In this document: piece after piece, positions 49,460 through 58,071 of the stretch
How the letters are laid out: each line of letters starts with the position of its first letter
How positions within the stretch are numbered: position 1 is the first letter of the stretch
Assembly: GCA_021801925.1 (NCBI GenBank)
Contig: JAKABH010000004.1
Location: forward strand, 1-61,677
DNA length: 61,677 bases
From: Thermoplasmata archaeon
Lineage (GTDB): Archaea > Thermoplasmatota > Thermoplasmata > Lutacidiplasmatales > UBA184
Direction: 5' to 3'
The notes under the pieces: model-generated
Seen by the model: the letters and a program-made list of their open reading frames with translations, nothing else
What the model was told of the DNA's origin: nothing
The model's database searches: none
Made by a program: the position numbers and the translations under genes

Positions 49460-50752
49460 ATGTACGCGCTGGACGCCCTCCGCCGCCGCCCCGGCCGCTC
49501 CGCGACGACCGCGCTCGGCGTCGGCCTCGCCGTCGGCCTGGTCGTGCTCCTCCTCGCGCTGAGCGCGGGGATCCAGACGAGCTCCTCCGAGCTCGCCACC
49601 GCGAGCGGGGTCGACCTGATCGCGGCGAGCGCGAACACGACCCTCACCTCGGGGACACTGCCGCCCGTGACCGACGCCCACTCCCTGGTGAGCCGGATGC
49701 CGGCCGCCGACCCGAACGTCGTCACGGCGAGCCCGTGGCTCGTCAGCGATCTCGTCTTCGGGAACGCGTCGCTCTGGGCCGCCGCGAACCGCTCCGCCGT
49801 CCCGTCCTCCTGGGCGCCGACGGAGTCCGGGTCGGTCGGCTGGATCCCCGACGCCAACGGGGGCCTCGAGACCCCGACCCTCTACAACGGCACCGGGTTT
49901 ACGCTCCCCGGGGACCCGTACTACGACAACGGGACCTACCGCGGGGTGAAGACCGGGGAGATCGAGCTCGACCAGGGGCTCGCCGCCGTCCTCGGCGTCT
50001 CCGTCCACGGCACCGTCTGGGCGGCGGCGACCTCCCCGAGCGGGCCGAGCGGTCTCGCGGCGTGGTACCAGAACGCGACGGCGTTCACCGTCGTCGGGAT
50101 CACCGGACCGTTCTGGCTCGTCCCGTCGGCGCTCCTCTCGTTCCTCTACCTCTCCGAGCTCCAGGCGATCGTCGGCGGCGGTACCCCCGCCACCGACTAC
50201 GCCTCGCTCGTCCTGATCCACCTGCGCGACCCGACGACCGCCTCGACCGACCAGCAGATCCTGACGGCCGCCTTCCCAACGCTCACGATCTTCACCCTCG
50301 GGGACATCCTCGGGGAGATCCAGCACGTCGTGAACCTCTACCGCACCTTCGGCGAGCTCATCGGGATCATCGGGGTCGTCGTCGCCGCCCTCTTCACCAC
50401 CACTGTGCTGCAGATGTCGGTCGACGACCGGAGCCGGGAGCTCGCGCTCCTCCGGGCGATCGGCCATACGCGGCTCTCGATCGGGAGCTTCGTGGTGCAG
50501 GAGGGGTTGCTGCTCGGAGCGTTCGGGCTCGCCGTCGGCGTACCGATCGCCTACGCGGGGGCGGTCGGGATCAACGATTTCCTTCTCCGGCTCCTGCCGG
50601 GGCTGCCCGCCGGCTTCAGCTTCGTCTCGTTCGATGCGGGGGTCCTCGGCACCGGGCTCACCCTCGTGGTCGCGATCGGGCTCGCGGCCGCCATCGCCCC
50701 CGCGGTCCGGGCGATGCAGCTGCCCGTGGCCGAGGAGCTGCGGGCGCCGTGA
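49460..50752 (+). CDS. ABC exporter permease, FtsX/MacB type (first subunit)
   Basis: A 430-residue permease with an N-terminal helix (ALGVGLAVGLVVLLLALSAG), a large extracytoplasmic domain of about 240 residues rich in N-x-S/T sequons, and three C-terminal helices beginning at LYRTFGELIGIIGVVVAALF. The loop MSVDDRSRELALLRAIGHTR is the FtsX-family coupling segment that touches the ATPase. It overlaps the second permease by 4 nt. Together with the ATPase at 51993 it forms a MacB/LolCDE-like exporter, probably for a lipid-linked or hydrophobic substrate (inference). Confidence 0.88.
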   Translation: MYALDALRRRPGRSATTALGVGLAVGLVVLLLALSAGIQTSSSELATASGVDLIAASANTTLTSGTLPPVTDAHSLVSRMPAADPNVVTASPWLVSDLVFGNASLWAAANRSAVPSSWAPTESGSVGWIPDANGGLETPTLYNGTGFTLPGDPYYDNGTYRGVKTGEIELDQGLAAVLGVSVHGTVWAAATSPSGPSGLAAWYQNATAFTVVGITGPFWLVPSALLSFLYLSELQAIVGGGTPATDYASLVLIHLRDPTTASTDQQILTAAFPTLTIFTLGDILGEIQHVVNLYRTFGELIGIIGVVVAALFTTTVLQMSVDDRSRELALLRAIGHTRLSIGSFVVQEGLLLGAFGLAVGVPIAYAGAVGINDFLLRLLPGLPAGFSFVSFDAGVLGTGLTLVVAIGLAAAIAPAVRAMQLPVAEELRAP

Positions 50753-51996
50753 GGCTCTTCGGGAGCGGCGGCCACCTCCGCCACCAGCGCCTGCAGACCG
50801 TGTTGACGATCGCCGCGATCGCGACCGCCGTCGCGCTCCCCGTCGTCCTCCTGGGGGTCGGCGGGGGCGTCTCGAGCCACGAGCTCTCGAACCTGCAGAA
50901 CGCGGGCTACCAGATCGTGATCAGCGCCGCCGGACTCCACGGCATCGCGAACGCCCATCGACTCACCGGGCAGCTGCTCGCCCTGCCGGAGGTCGCGGCG
51001 GCCTCCCCCGTCCTCAGCATCGCCGTCGACGCCTTCCCACCGGGCAAGGGCGCCGTCCCGTCGCTGGCGGAAGGGGTGATCCCGGATCAGTTCGCGCCGA
51101 CACTGGGACCGACGGAGGACGGCCTGTTCCCCCAGCCGCTCCCCCTCGGCGACCCGACCGATCTCGTCCACTACGACAACGGCACGTATGCGGGGCCCGC
51201 GACGTACGACGTCCTCGTCTCCTCCCCGTTCGCCCAGGCCTACCACCTGGCGGTCGGCTCGACGCTCGGGCTCGCCCCGGTGCCGAACGCGACCGAGGCG
51301 GTCCCCTACTCGGTCACCGGCGTCTTCGGGGTCCCCCTCGGGACCCTCGGGCAGACCGGGGCGTTCGCCCTCCTCCTCCCGCTCTCCGACCTGCAGGTGA
51401 TGACCGGCTACGCCCGCGGCGCCGGCACGCCGGTCGTCGACGCCGCCGACTCGGTCGAGGTGGCGGCCGCCGGCGCGGTGTCGACGGAACCCGGCGCGCT
51501 CGCCGCGCTCCAGCGGCAGATCCAGGCGATGGTGCCGTACTACACGGTCTCGACCCTCTCGCAGCAGGCGGCGCAGCTGCAGACCGCGGCCTCGGTCCTC
51601 ACCGGCTTCTACCTCGCGCTCTCGTCGGTCGGCCTCACCGTCGGCCTCGTCTTCCTCGCGCTCGTGCTCCTCCGCCGGGTCGAGTCGGACCGCCGGTCGA
51701 TCGGGATCCGCCGCGCCCTTGGGCTGCCGCCCCGCGCCGTGGTCGGCCCGGTCGTCGCGGAGGGGCTCGCGATCGCGGCGATCGGCGCCGTCGCGGGCAT
51801 CGTCGGTGGCATCGCGCTCGTCGACGGATTGGCGGCGTGGGGGAGCGGGGCGGTCCAAGAGGCGGCCGATCTGGCGATCTTCGTCCCCGCGACGATGGCG
51901 GAGCTCGCCGGCGCGGTCGTGGTGCTGGCGCTCGTCGCCGGCGGCCTCGCGGCCCGCTCGGCGCTCCGCCTGGATCTGCTGGAGGCGCTGCGATGA
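50749..51996 (+). CDS. ABC exporter permease, FtsX/MacB type (second subunit)
   Basis: A 415-residue permease from a GTG overlapping the first permease stop (GTGA). Same layout: N-terminal helix (LTIAAIATAVALPVVLLGVG), extracytoplasmic domain of about 230 residues, and three C-terminal helices from GFYLALSSVGLTVGLVFLAL. The coupling loop is RRVESDRRSIGIRRALGLPP. It is diverged from its partner, so the pair likely makes a heterodimeric channel. Its stop overlaps the ATPase start by 4 nt (ATGA). Confidence 0.88.
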   Translation: MRLFGSGGHLRHQRLQTVLTIAAIATAVALPVVLLGVGGGVSSHELSNLQNAGYQIVISAAGLHGIANAHRLTGQLLALPEVAAASPVLSIAVDAFPPGKGAVPSLAEGVIPDQFAPTLGPTEDGLFPQPLPLGDPTDLVHYDNGTYAGPATYDVLVSSPFAQAYHLAVGSTLGLAPVPNATEAVPYSVTGVFGVPLGTLGQTGAFALLLPLSDLQVMTGYARGAGTPVVDAADSVEVAAAGAVSTEPGALAALQRQIQAMVPYYTVSTLSQQAAQLQTAASVLTGFYLALSSVGLTVGLVFLALVLLRRVESDRRSIGIRRALGLPPRAVVGPVVAEGLAIAAIGAVAGIVGGIALVDGLAAWGSGAVQEAADLAIFVPATMAELAGAVVVLALVAGGLAARSALRLDLLEALR

Positions 51997-52700
51997 GCGG
52001 CGACGGCCGGCCCCCGCGGATCGAGCTGCGCGGGGTCGAACGGATCTACGATCGGGGGGCGGCCGACGAGGTCCGCGCCCTCCGCGGCATCGATCTCACG
52101 GTGGGACCCGGCGAGACCGTCTCGATCGAGGGTCCGAGCGGCTGCGGCAAGACGTCGCTGCTCAACCTCATCGGACTGCTCGACACCCCGACCCGCGGCG
52201 AGGTCCGGTGGGACGACCGCCCCGTCGGGGAGCGGACCGACCGCGAGCGCGCCCGCCTGCGCCTCGAGCGGGTCGGGTTCATCTTCCAGCGGTTCTACCT
52301 GCTCCCCACGCTGACCGCCCGGGAGAACGTCGAACTGCCGATGCGGGCCCTCGGGCTCGGCCGGGGCGAGCGGAGGGACCGCGCGACGGCGCTCCTAACG
52401 GAGGTCGGCCTCCGCGGCCGCGAGCGGGCGTTCCCGCACCAGCTCTCCGGGGGCGAGGAGCAGCGGGTGGCGGTCGCCCGGGCGCTCGGGAACCGGCCCG
52501 GGCTTTTGCTCGCCGACGAACCGACCGGTGAACTCGACCTCGCGAACACGGAGGCGATCCTGACGCTGCTCGAGAAGGTCCGGGCCGACCGGGGCGCGAG
52601 CCTGCTCGTCGTCACCCACAACCCGTCCGTCGCCCGCCGCGCGCGCCGCCATCTCGCGATCCAGGACGGGCGGATCGTGGGGGACGTGCGGGAGGCCTGA
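51993..52700 (+). CDS. ABC exporter ATPase, MacB/LolD type
   Basis: A 235-residue nucleotide-binding subunit. Walker A GPSGCGKTS, Q-loop FIFQRFYLLPTLTARENVEL, signature HQLSGGEEQRVAVARAL (one residue off the common LSGGQQQR), Walker B LLLADEPTGELD, and H-loop VVTHNPSVARRARR. It powers the two FtsX-like permeases upstream. The first codon lies within the second permease stop. The ABCE1 gene starts only 3 nt after its stop, so the exporter and the ribosome-recycling factor may share a transcript. Confidence 0.92.
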   Translation: MSGDGRPPRIELRGVERIYDRGAADEVRALRGIDLTVGPGETVSIEGPSGCGKTSLLNLIGLLDTPTRGEVRWDDRPVGERTDRERARLRLERVGFIFQRFYLLPTLTARENVELPMRALGLGRGERRDRATALLTEVGLRGRERAFPHQLSGGEEQRVAVARALGNRPGLLLADEPTGELDLANTEAILTLLEKVRADRGASLLVVTHNPSVARRARRHLAIQDGRIVGDVREA

Positions 52701-52703
52701 CGG

Positions 52704-54485
52704 ATGGCGCGGATCGCCATCCTCCTCCAGGACCGCTGCCACCCGAAGGAGTGCCAGTGGGAATGCCAGGCCTACTGCCCGCCGGTCCGGATGGGCCAGG
52801 AGTGCATCGTCGAGGGCCCGACCGGCCGCCCAGTGATCTCGGAGACGCTCTGCATCGGCTGCGGCATCTGCGTGCACAAGTGCCCGTTCGATGCGATCAA
52901 GATCCTGAACACCCCCCAGGCCCCGGAGTCGGAGATCGTCCACCGCTACGGGTACAACGGGTTCCGGCTCTATCGGCTGCCGATGCCGCCGCCGACCGGG
53001 GTCTCGGGGCTCCTCGGCGCCAACGGGATCGGCAAATCGACGGCGCTCCGCCTGATCGCCGGCCGCGAGGTGCCGAACCTGGGGCAGTACGATCGCCCCG
53101 CGTCGTGGGAGACGGTGCTGGCCCGGTACCGGGGGACGGCGTTCCACGCCCATTTCGAGAAGATCGCGAAGGGGACGTTCCGCACCGCGCTAAAGCCGCA
53201 GTACGTGGACGCGATCTCCGACCTGCCCGGCTCGGCCTACGACTACGTCGCCGCCGGCGGGGGGGATGCCCGGCGGGGCCTGCGCGACGTCGGGCTCGCG
53301 GAGAGCCGGGCGGACCGGCCCCTCTCCGAGCTCTCCGGCGGGGAGCTCCAGCTCACGGCGATCGCCCGGCTCCTCTCGACCGACGCCGACCTCTACCTCA
53401 TCGACGAGCCGTCGAGCTACCTAGACATCGTCCACCGCCTGGACGTCGCCCGGCTGATCCGCCGTCTCGGCGAGACGAAGAGCGTCCTGGTCGTCGAGCA
53501 CGACCTGGCGCTCTTGGACTACATCGCCGACCAGTCGCACCTGCTCTACGGCGCCTCCGCCGCGTTCGGCGTCGTGAGCCATCCGATCCCAATGCGCTCG
53601 GCGATCAACACCTACCTGGGCGGCTACCTCAAGGACGAGAACGTCCGGTTCCGGACGGAGGCGATCCGCTTCGTCGCCCACCCGCCGAAGCCGCGGACGC
53701 GCCAGAACCTCCTCGTGGAGTTCCCCCCGCTCACGAAGGTCTTCCCGCGGTTCACCGTCTCCGTGGGCGCCGGGCAGATCCCGAAGGGCGAGACGGTCGG
53801 CGTCGTCGGCCCGAACGCGACGGGGAAGACGACGTTCGTCCGGATGCTCGCCGGGGTGGAGCCGCCGACCGAGGGGACGCCGCCCGCCGGCGTGACGGTG
53901 AGCTACAAGCCGCAGTACCTCAAGGCGACCCAGCGGGCGAGCCTGCGGGAACGGGCCGAGGCGCTCGCCGCCGATCCGGCGTTCGACGCCCGCCTCCTGG
54001 AGCGGGAGCTCGTGCCCGGGCTCCACCTCGAGGAGACGATGGACGTGCCGCTGCCGGACCTCTCGGGCGGCGAGCTCCAGCGGACGGCGGTCGCGCTCGC
54101 GCTCGCGCGGGTGGCGACCGTCTACCTGCTGGACGAGCCGTCCGCCTACCTCGACGCCGACGAGCGGATCGCCATGGCGCGCCTGCTGCGCCGGCAGATC
54201 GAGCGGCAGGCGGTCGGCGCGCTGGTCGTCGACCACGACGTCTACTTCCTCGACCTCGCCTGCGACGCGCTCATGGTCTTCCGCCCCGAGGGGACCGACG
54301 GCGCGGCGGGCCGCGGGGACGGGCCGTACCCGATGCGCGAGGGGATGAACCGGCTCCTGCGCACCGTCAACGTCACGTTCCGGCGGGACGCCGAGACGCT
54401 CCGCCCCCGCATCAACCGGGAAGGATCGGTGCTCGATCGCGAGCAGCGGGCCCAGGGCGAGTACTACTACGAGCCGGCCGCCTGA
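52704..54485 (+). CDS. ABCE1/RLI ribosome-recycling ATPase
   Basis: Splits 70S ribosomes into subunits after termination. A 593-residue protein of normal length. N-terminal [4Fe-4S] pair: CHPKECQWECQAYCPPVR and LCIGCGICVHKCPFDAIKIL. NBD1: GANGIGKST, signature ELSGGELQLTAIARLLS and YLIDEPSSYLD. NBD2: GPNATGKTT, signature DLSGGELQRTAVALALARVA and YLLDEPSAYLDADERIAMAR. The hinge segments are present. Although it lies directly behind an ABC exporter, it has no membrane partner; this placement is probably just operon packing. A hallmark of Archaea and eukaryotes. Confidence 0.95.
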   Translation: MARIAILLQDRCHPKECQWECQAYCPPVRMGQECIVEGPTGRPVISETLCIGCGICVHKCPFDAIKILNTPQAPESEIVHRYGYNGFRLYRLPMPPPTGVSGLLGANGIGKSTALRLIAGREVPNLGQYDRPASWETVLARYRGTAFHAHFEKIAKGTFRTALKPQYVDAISDLPGSAYDYVAAGGGDARRGLRDVGLAESRADRPLSELSGGELQLTAIARLLSTDADLYLIDEPSSYLDIVHRLDVARLIRRLGETKSVLVVEHDLALLDYIADQSHLLYGASAAFGVVSHPIPMRSAINTYLGGYLKDENVRFRTEAIRFVAHPPKPRTRQNLLVEFPPLTKVFPRFTVSVGAGQIPKGETVGVVGPNATGKTTFVRMLAGVEPPTEGTPPAGVTVSYKPQYLKATQRASLRERAEALAADPAFDARLLERELVPGLHLEETMDVPLPDLSGGELQRTAVALALARVATVYLLDEPSAYLDADERIAMARLLRRQIERQAVGALVVDHDVYFLDLACDALMVFRPEGTDGAAGRGDGPYPMREGMNRLLRTVNVTFRRDAETLRPRINREGSVLDREQRAQGEYYYEPAA

Positions 54486-54635
54486 TGCCGACGGGGGACG
54501 GAGCGGGCCGGGGGCGGGCCCAGCTTCGGTTCGCGGCCCGGTCTCCCATCGGGCGGAATCGGCCGACCGGCGCGCCCCGGCGGCGCCGGGTGCCCGAAGA
54601 AGGGTATGTAGGAGTGGCGCGCTTCCCGGCGACGG

Positions 54636-55295
54636 GTGGGGGCCGACGGCGGGAACGGGTCCACGGCGCCCGGGACGCGTTGGCGACCGCGCGGGGAGGC
54701 GCGCCGCGTGACTCCACCGGGAGCCGACGCCGTCTCCCCGGCCGCGACGATCCCCCCGCGGCTCGACCGCCTCGGCCGCTACCGGGCCCGCGCCGACTTC
54801 TCCTACGGCGTGATCGCGTTCTACCTGCTCCTGCTCCTGCTGATCGGCGTCTTCCTGCAACCCCCGAAGACCGCGCTCTGGGCGGCGCTGCTCCTCGCGA
54901 TCGCCGTGATCGGGTTCCTCGCCCGCTACCTGTCGACGCACTACGTGATCGACGCCGACTACCTCCGGGCGAGCCGGATCCTGGGCGGCCAGAAGGTCCG
55001 GCTCCGGGAGGTGCGTCGCATCGAGTTCGTGAGCCTGCGCGAGCTCAGCGCAACCGGGTTCTGGGGATCGTGGGGATGGCGGGGACGGATGTGGAGCCCG
55101 CGCATCGGGCAGTTCGACTGCATCCACACGACCACGAACGGGATCCTCGTGACGGCCGGGACCCATCCGCTGTTCGTCACGCCCGTCGACCGCGCGGCGT
55201 TCGCCGAGGAGCTCTCCCGACGGGTCCGTTCGCACGGCGCGAAGCTCCTCGCCGACGAAAGCGCGGCCCCGCCGGCCGCCCCCCGACCGTACTGA
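54636..55295 (+). CDS. Two-helix membrane protein with PH-like cytoplasmic domain
   Basis: A 219-residue protein from a GTG at 54636, about 30 nt after a TATA-like GGTATGTAG (54603-54611); an in-frame GTG at 54708 (VTPPGADAV) is the alternative. Two adjacent helices, SYGVIAFYLLLLLLIGVFL and ALWAALLLAIAVIGFLARYL, form a hairpin. A bacterial-PH-like beta domain follows: STHYVIDADYLRASRILGG, VRLREVRRIEFVSLRE and GILVTAGTHPLFVTPVDRAA. Such proteins are common and uncharacterised. It lies between ABCE1 and the convergent MoaD-MoeB fusion. Confidence 0.75.
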   Translation: MGADGGNGSTAPGTRWRPRGEARRVTPPGADAVSPAATIPPRLDRLGRYRARADFSYGVIAFYLLLLLLIGVFLQPPKTALWAALLLAIAVIGFLARYLSTHYVIDADYLRASRILGGQKVRLREVRRIEFVSLRELSATGFWGSWGWRGRMWSPRIGQFDCIHTTTNGILVTAGTHPLFVTPVDRAAFAEELSRRVRSHGAKLLADESAAPPAAPRPY

Positions 55296-55352
55296 GTCCG
55301 AGGGCGGAGCCGGGCGGGGCCGATCCGGTCGGTGGGGAACCCGCCCCGCGGA

Positions 55353-56804
55353 TCAGTAGCTCGGCCAGCTCGGATCGACCTCGCGGGCCCAGCCGCGGAG
55401 CCCGTCGCGCAGCGAGCGGACGTTCGTGACGCCGAGCTCCCGCAGCCATCGGGCGGCCTGGGCGGAACGGGCCCCGCTGCTGCAGTAGAGCACGAGGCGC
55501 GGCGCCGACGTGAGCTCGCCGAGCCGCTCCACGAGCGCGGCCCGCGGGATCCGGGTCGCTCCCGGGAGGAGACCGATCTCCCACTCGGGGGGGTCCCGCA
55601 CGTCGACGAGCCGCGGCGGGTCCGGGCCCCCGAGCGCCGCGGCCAGCTCCGTCGCCGAGATCTCGGGGACGTCGTCCGGGAGGGAGTCGCCCGCGGCATC
55701 TTCCCCCCCGCAGAACGCCGCGTAGTCGATGAGTCCCGTTTGCGTCGCCGTGGGGGAGCAGAGGTCGCAGGTGGGGTTGCGCCTAAGGCGGAGCTCCCGG
55801 AACGCCATCGCCTGCGCATCGAACAGCAGGAGCCGGCCGACGAGCGGCTCGCCGATCCCGAGGAGGAGCTTCATCGCCTCTGTCGCCTGGATCACGCCGA
55901 TCAGTCCCGGCAGGACCCCCAATACGCCCGCCTCGGCGCACGACGGCACGAGGTCGGGGGGCGGGGGGGCCGGGTAGAGGCAGCGGTAGCAGGGGCCGCG
56001 GCGGGCATCGAAGACCGTCGCCTGACCCTCGAACCGGTAGACCGAACCGAAGACGTCCGGCTTGCCGAGCAGCACGCAGGCGTCGTTGACGAGGTAGCGG
56101 GTCGGGAAGTTGTCGCTCCCGTCGATCACCACGTCGTACGGACGAAGCGTCTCGAGCGCGTTCTCGGCGGTGAGACGGTCCGGGTGGATCGAGACGTGGA
56201 TCCCGGGGTTCATCGCGCGGAGGCGATCGCGGGCAGCCTCGGGCTTGATCCGGCCGACGTCCGCCTCCGTGTAGAGGACCTGCCGCTGGAGGTTCGACGC
56301 ATCGACGCGGTCGAAATCGACGAGCCCGATCTCCCCGACCCCCGCCGCCGCGAGGTAGAGCGCCGCCGGCGAGCCGAGGCCGCCGGCGCCGACGAGCACG
56401 ACCTTGCCGGCCCGCAGCCGCCGCTGGCCGACCGCGCCGACCTCGGGGAGCAGCAGATGGCGGCTGTACCGCACCAGCTCCTCCCGGCGGAACGACCGTT
56501 CGTCGGTTTCGCCGTCCGGCCGCTCGCTGCCGCCGGCGAGGGCGGGGATCACCTCGAGGACATCCCCGTCCTCTAGGCGGGTCGCACCGCCGTCGGCCTC
56601 GCGCACGTCACGATCGTTGAGGTAGAGGGCGACCGACGACCGCAGCTGCCCGTCGGGGGCGAGGAGCCGGGGGCGAAGTGCGGGATGGCGCTCGGCGAGG
56701 CGCGCCGCCGCGGCCGCCACCGTGTCGGCCTCGATCGGCACCTCGGCGGCGCCCCCGGCGAGCGCGCGGAGCGGCGACGGCAGCCGGAACGTCACGCGGC
56801 TCAC
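55353..56804 (-). CDS. MoaD-MoeB/ThiF-rhodanese triple fusion (ubiquitin-like protein, E1, sulfurtransferase)
   Basis: A 483-residue protein from a GTG overlapping the JAMM gene stop. Residues 1-92 are a MoaD/ThiS-type beta-grasp domain with a Gly-Gly at 91-92 (EVIPALAGG), followed by more protein instead of a free C-terminus. Residues about 105-350 are an E1-like adenylating domain: RYSRHLLLPEVG, VVLVGAGGLGSPAALYLAAA, LVDFDRVDASNLQRQVLY and the zinc pairs CYRC and CDLC, with the conserved SCAEAGVLGVLPG. Residues about 390-483 are a rhodanese domain with active-site Cys441 in LYCSSGARSAQ. All three parts of a sulfur-carrier relay are thus on one chain. The JAMM gene upstream and the SufR-like gene form one operon with it. 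Confidence 0.9.
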   Translation of the reverse strand: MSRVTFRLPSPLRALAGGAAEVPIEADTVAAAAARLAERHPALRPRLLAPDGQLRSSVALYLNDRDVREADGGATRLEDGDVLEVIPALAGGSERPDGETDERSFRREELVRYSRHLLLPEVGAVGQRRLRAGKVVLVGAGGLGSPAALYLAAAGVGEIGLVDFDRVDASNLQRQVLYTEADVGRIKPEAARDRLRAMNPGIHVSIHPDRLTAENALETLRPYDVVIDGSDNFPTRYLVNDACVLLGKPDVFGSVYRFEGQATVFDARRGPCYRCLYPAPPPPDLVPSCAEAGVLGVLPGLIGVIQATEAMKLLLGIGEPLVGRLLLFDAQAMAFRELRLRRNPTCDLCSPTATQTGLIDYAAFCGGEDAAGDSLPDDVPEISATELAAALGGPDPPRLVDVRDPPEWEIGLLPGATRIPRAALVERLGELTSAPRLVLYCSSGARSAQAARWLRELGVTNVRSLRDGLRGWAREVDPSWPSY

Positions 56805-57337
56805 GGCGACGCCCCAAGGCTCGCCGGACGGATACGGCTTGTCGGTACGTCTTCGGGCAGGCCGGCCGCCCCGACCGCCCGGAGCGGCGCTCCCGGGCCG
56901 GGCCCGCGCTCGTAGACGGCGATCGCTTTCTCGCCGTCCGCCTCGACCGCGACGATCGCCGCCAAAAGGCCGGGGAGCGCCTCGACCTGGTCGATCGCGG
57001 ACGGATCCGCGGTGCCGTCGGGATGGGAGTGGAAGACCCCGACCCAACGGTCGCCTCGCCCGCGCAGGATCGTCCGGAGCTCGTCCGGGTCGATCGCGAA
57101 CCGTCGGCCCCGGTCGATCGGCGCGGCGTTCCGGCACGGAACGACGACGACTCCGCCCGCTCCCGTGCCCCGGTCTGTCCCCCGGGCCGGCGGGGCGAAC
57201 CACACCCCGCACGCCTCCTCGGGGTAGGCGGCGAGCGCGAGGGCGCCGATCCGTCGTCTACCCTCCGCTCCGAGCGGCGAGCCGCTCCGGTGCATGTTCG
57301 CGCCGGTCCCGGTTCGGCCGGGGTGGGGGTCCGTCAC
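56801..57337 (-). CDS. JAMM/MPN+ metalloprotease (Mec+/RPN11-like)
   Basis: A 178-residue zinc isopeptidase-type protein. The JAMM motif is exact: Glu40/41 in YPEEACGVWFAPP, then HSHPDGTADPSAID (His103, His105, Ser113, Asp116), fitting EXnHXHX7SX2D. In archaea and bacteria such proteases cut next to the Gly-Gly of ubiquitin-like sulfur carriers. The start is a GTG at 57337 overlapping the SufR-like gene stop (GTGA); an in-frame ATG at 57295 is the alternative. Its own stop overlaps the MoaD-MoeB-rhodanese gene. This strongly suggests it processes the embedded MoaD domain (inference). Confidence 0.88.
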   Translation of the reverse strand: MTDPHPGRTGTGANMHRSGSPLGAEGRRRIGALALAAYPEEACGVWFAPPARGTDRGTGAGGVVVVPCRNAAPIDRGRRFAIDPDELRTILRGRGDRWVGVFHSHPDGTADPSAIDQVEALPGLLAAIVAVEADGEKAIAVYERGPGPGAPLRAVGAAGLPEDVPTSRIRPASLGASP

Positions 57338-57981
57338 TGCAGCTGGATCAGATGGGAGCACCGGAGCCCGCCGCGGCCGATTGAATCCTCGAGGGCGACC
57401 CCGGCTTCCCCGAGGAGCGCTTCGGTGAGGTTCTTGTCGAAGACCTCGCAGAGCAGGTACGGGTGGCTGAGCGCGCTGTGGCGGAAGACGCAGTTCGTCC
57501 GGACGATGCGGGCGCCGCCGTCGGGGCCGACCTCGACCGTGCAGCGGAAGCCGAGCCGGTTCAACGCCTTCACGAGATGGTCGAGCCGCTCGGGCTCGGG
57601 CGCGTCCTTCGGGATCGACTTCGCGATCTCCGCGGCCATGCGCCGCGCCGACTGGACGAACAGCGCGCTCACGAACCCTTCCCCCTCCCGGGCGAGCAGC
57701 TCGTTGATCAGCGTGTCGAGGATGAGATCGTACTTCTTGGGGAACAGCCCCTGTCCCTGCTCGGTGAGGACGTACCGCTTCCGGGGTCGGCCGACCCCTT
57801 CCCGATGGAACGCCGGCGCGACGAGCCCCCGTCCTTCCATCCGGTCCAGGTGGCCCCGCGCCGCGCTCTCCTGGATGCCGAGCTTCGTCGCGAGGTCGCG
57901 GGCCGTGCGCGGGGCGACCGCCAGCTCCTCGAGGATCCGGCCCCGGGTCCCCTCGAGCCCCTCGACGTCGCTCGCGCCCAT
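57334..57981 (-). CDS. SufR-like Fe-S-sensing winged-helix regulator
   Basis: A 215-residue protein from ATG 57981. N-terminal winged helix: RTARDLATKLGIQESAARGH, with the wing REGVGRPRKRYVLTEQGQGL. The C-terminal part carries RTNCVFRHSALSHPYLLCEV (Cys164, Cys178) and GRGGLRCSHLI (Cys208), the Cys set used by SufR proteins to hold a [4Fe-4S] or [2Fe-2S] cluster. In bacteria SufR represses suf genes when Fe-S supply is ample. Here it is divergent from sufC with a 90-nt shared region. It is the first gene of an operon with the JAMM protease and MoaD-MoeB fusion, linking that relay to Fe-S status. Confidence 0.87.
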   Translation of the reverse strand: MGASDVEGLEGTRGRILEELAVAPRTARDLATKLGIQESAARGHLDRMEGRGLVAPAFHREGVGRPRKRYVLTEQGQGLFPKKYDLILDTLINELLAREGEGFVSALFVQSARRMAAEIAKSIPKDAPEPERLDHLVKALNRLGFRCTVEVGPDGGARIVRTNCVFRHSALSHPYLLCEVFDKNLTEALLGEAGVALEDSIGRGGLRCSHLIQLQ

Positions 57982-58002
57982 GGTTCGGTAGCGGCTCCCT
58001 TG

Positions 58003-58012
58003 CGACCGGTCG
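58003..58012. promoter_or_regulatory. Palindrome, candidate SufR operator
   Basis: CGACCGGTCG is a perfect 10-bp inverted repeat, 22-31 nt upstream of the sufR start and 60-69 nt upstream of sufC. It lies next to the minus-strand TATA-like GCGTAAAT (58018-58025). Position suits autoregulation and control of sufC. Short palindromes arise easily in GC-rich DNA, so this is tentative. Confidence 0.35.
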
Positions 58013-58036
58013 GTCGGATTTACGCACCGCGCCATG

Positions 58037-58046
58037 CTTAAATAAC
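58037..58046 (+). promoter_or_regulatory. TATA element for sufC
   Basis: CTTAAATAAC is 26-35 nt before the ATG at 58072, a clear A/T-rich element in the sufR-sufC gap. Confidence 0.6.
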
Positions 58047-58071
58047 GGTATCGGCTCGTTGGGTCGGTATC

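Noticed and set aside
47738-50467. 909-codon minus-strand frame through DUF59, mptA and the first permease
   Set aside because: Its only protein-like part is antisense to mptA and the permease or out of frame with the DUF59 gene; no coherent domain.
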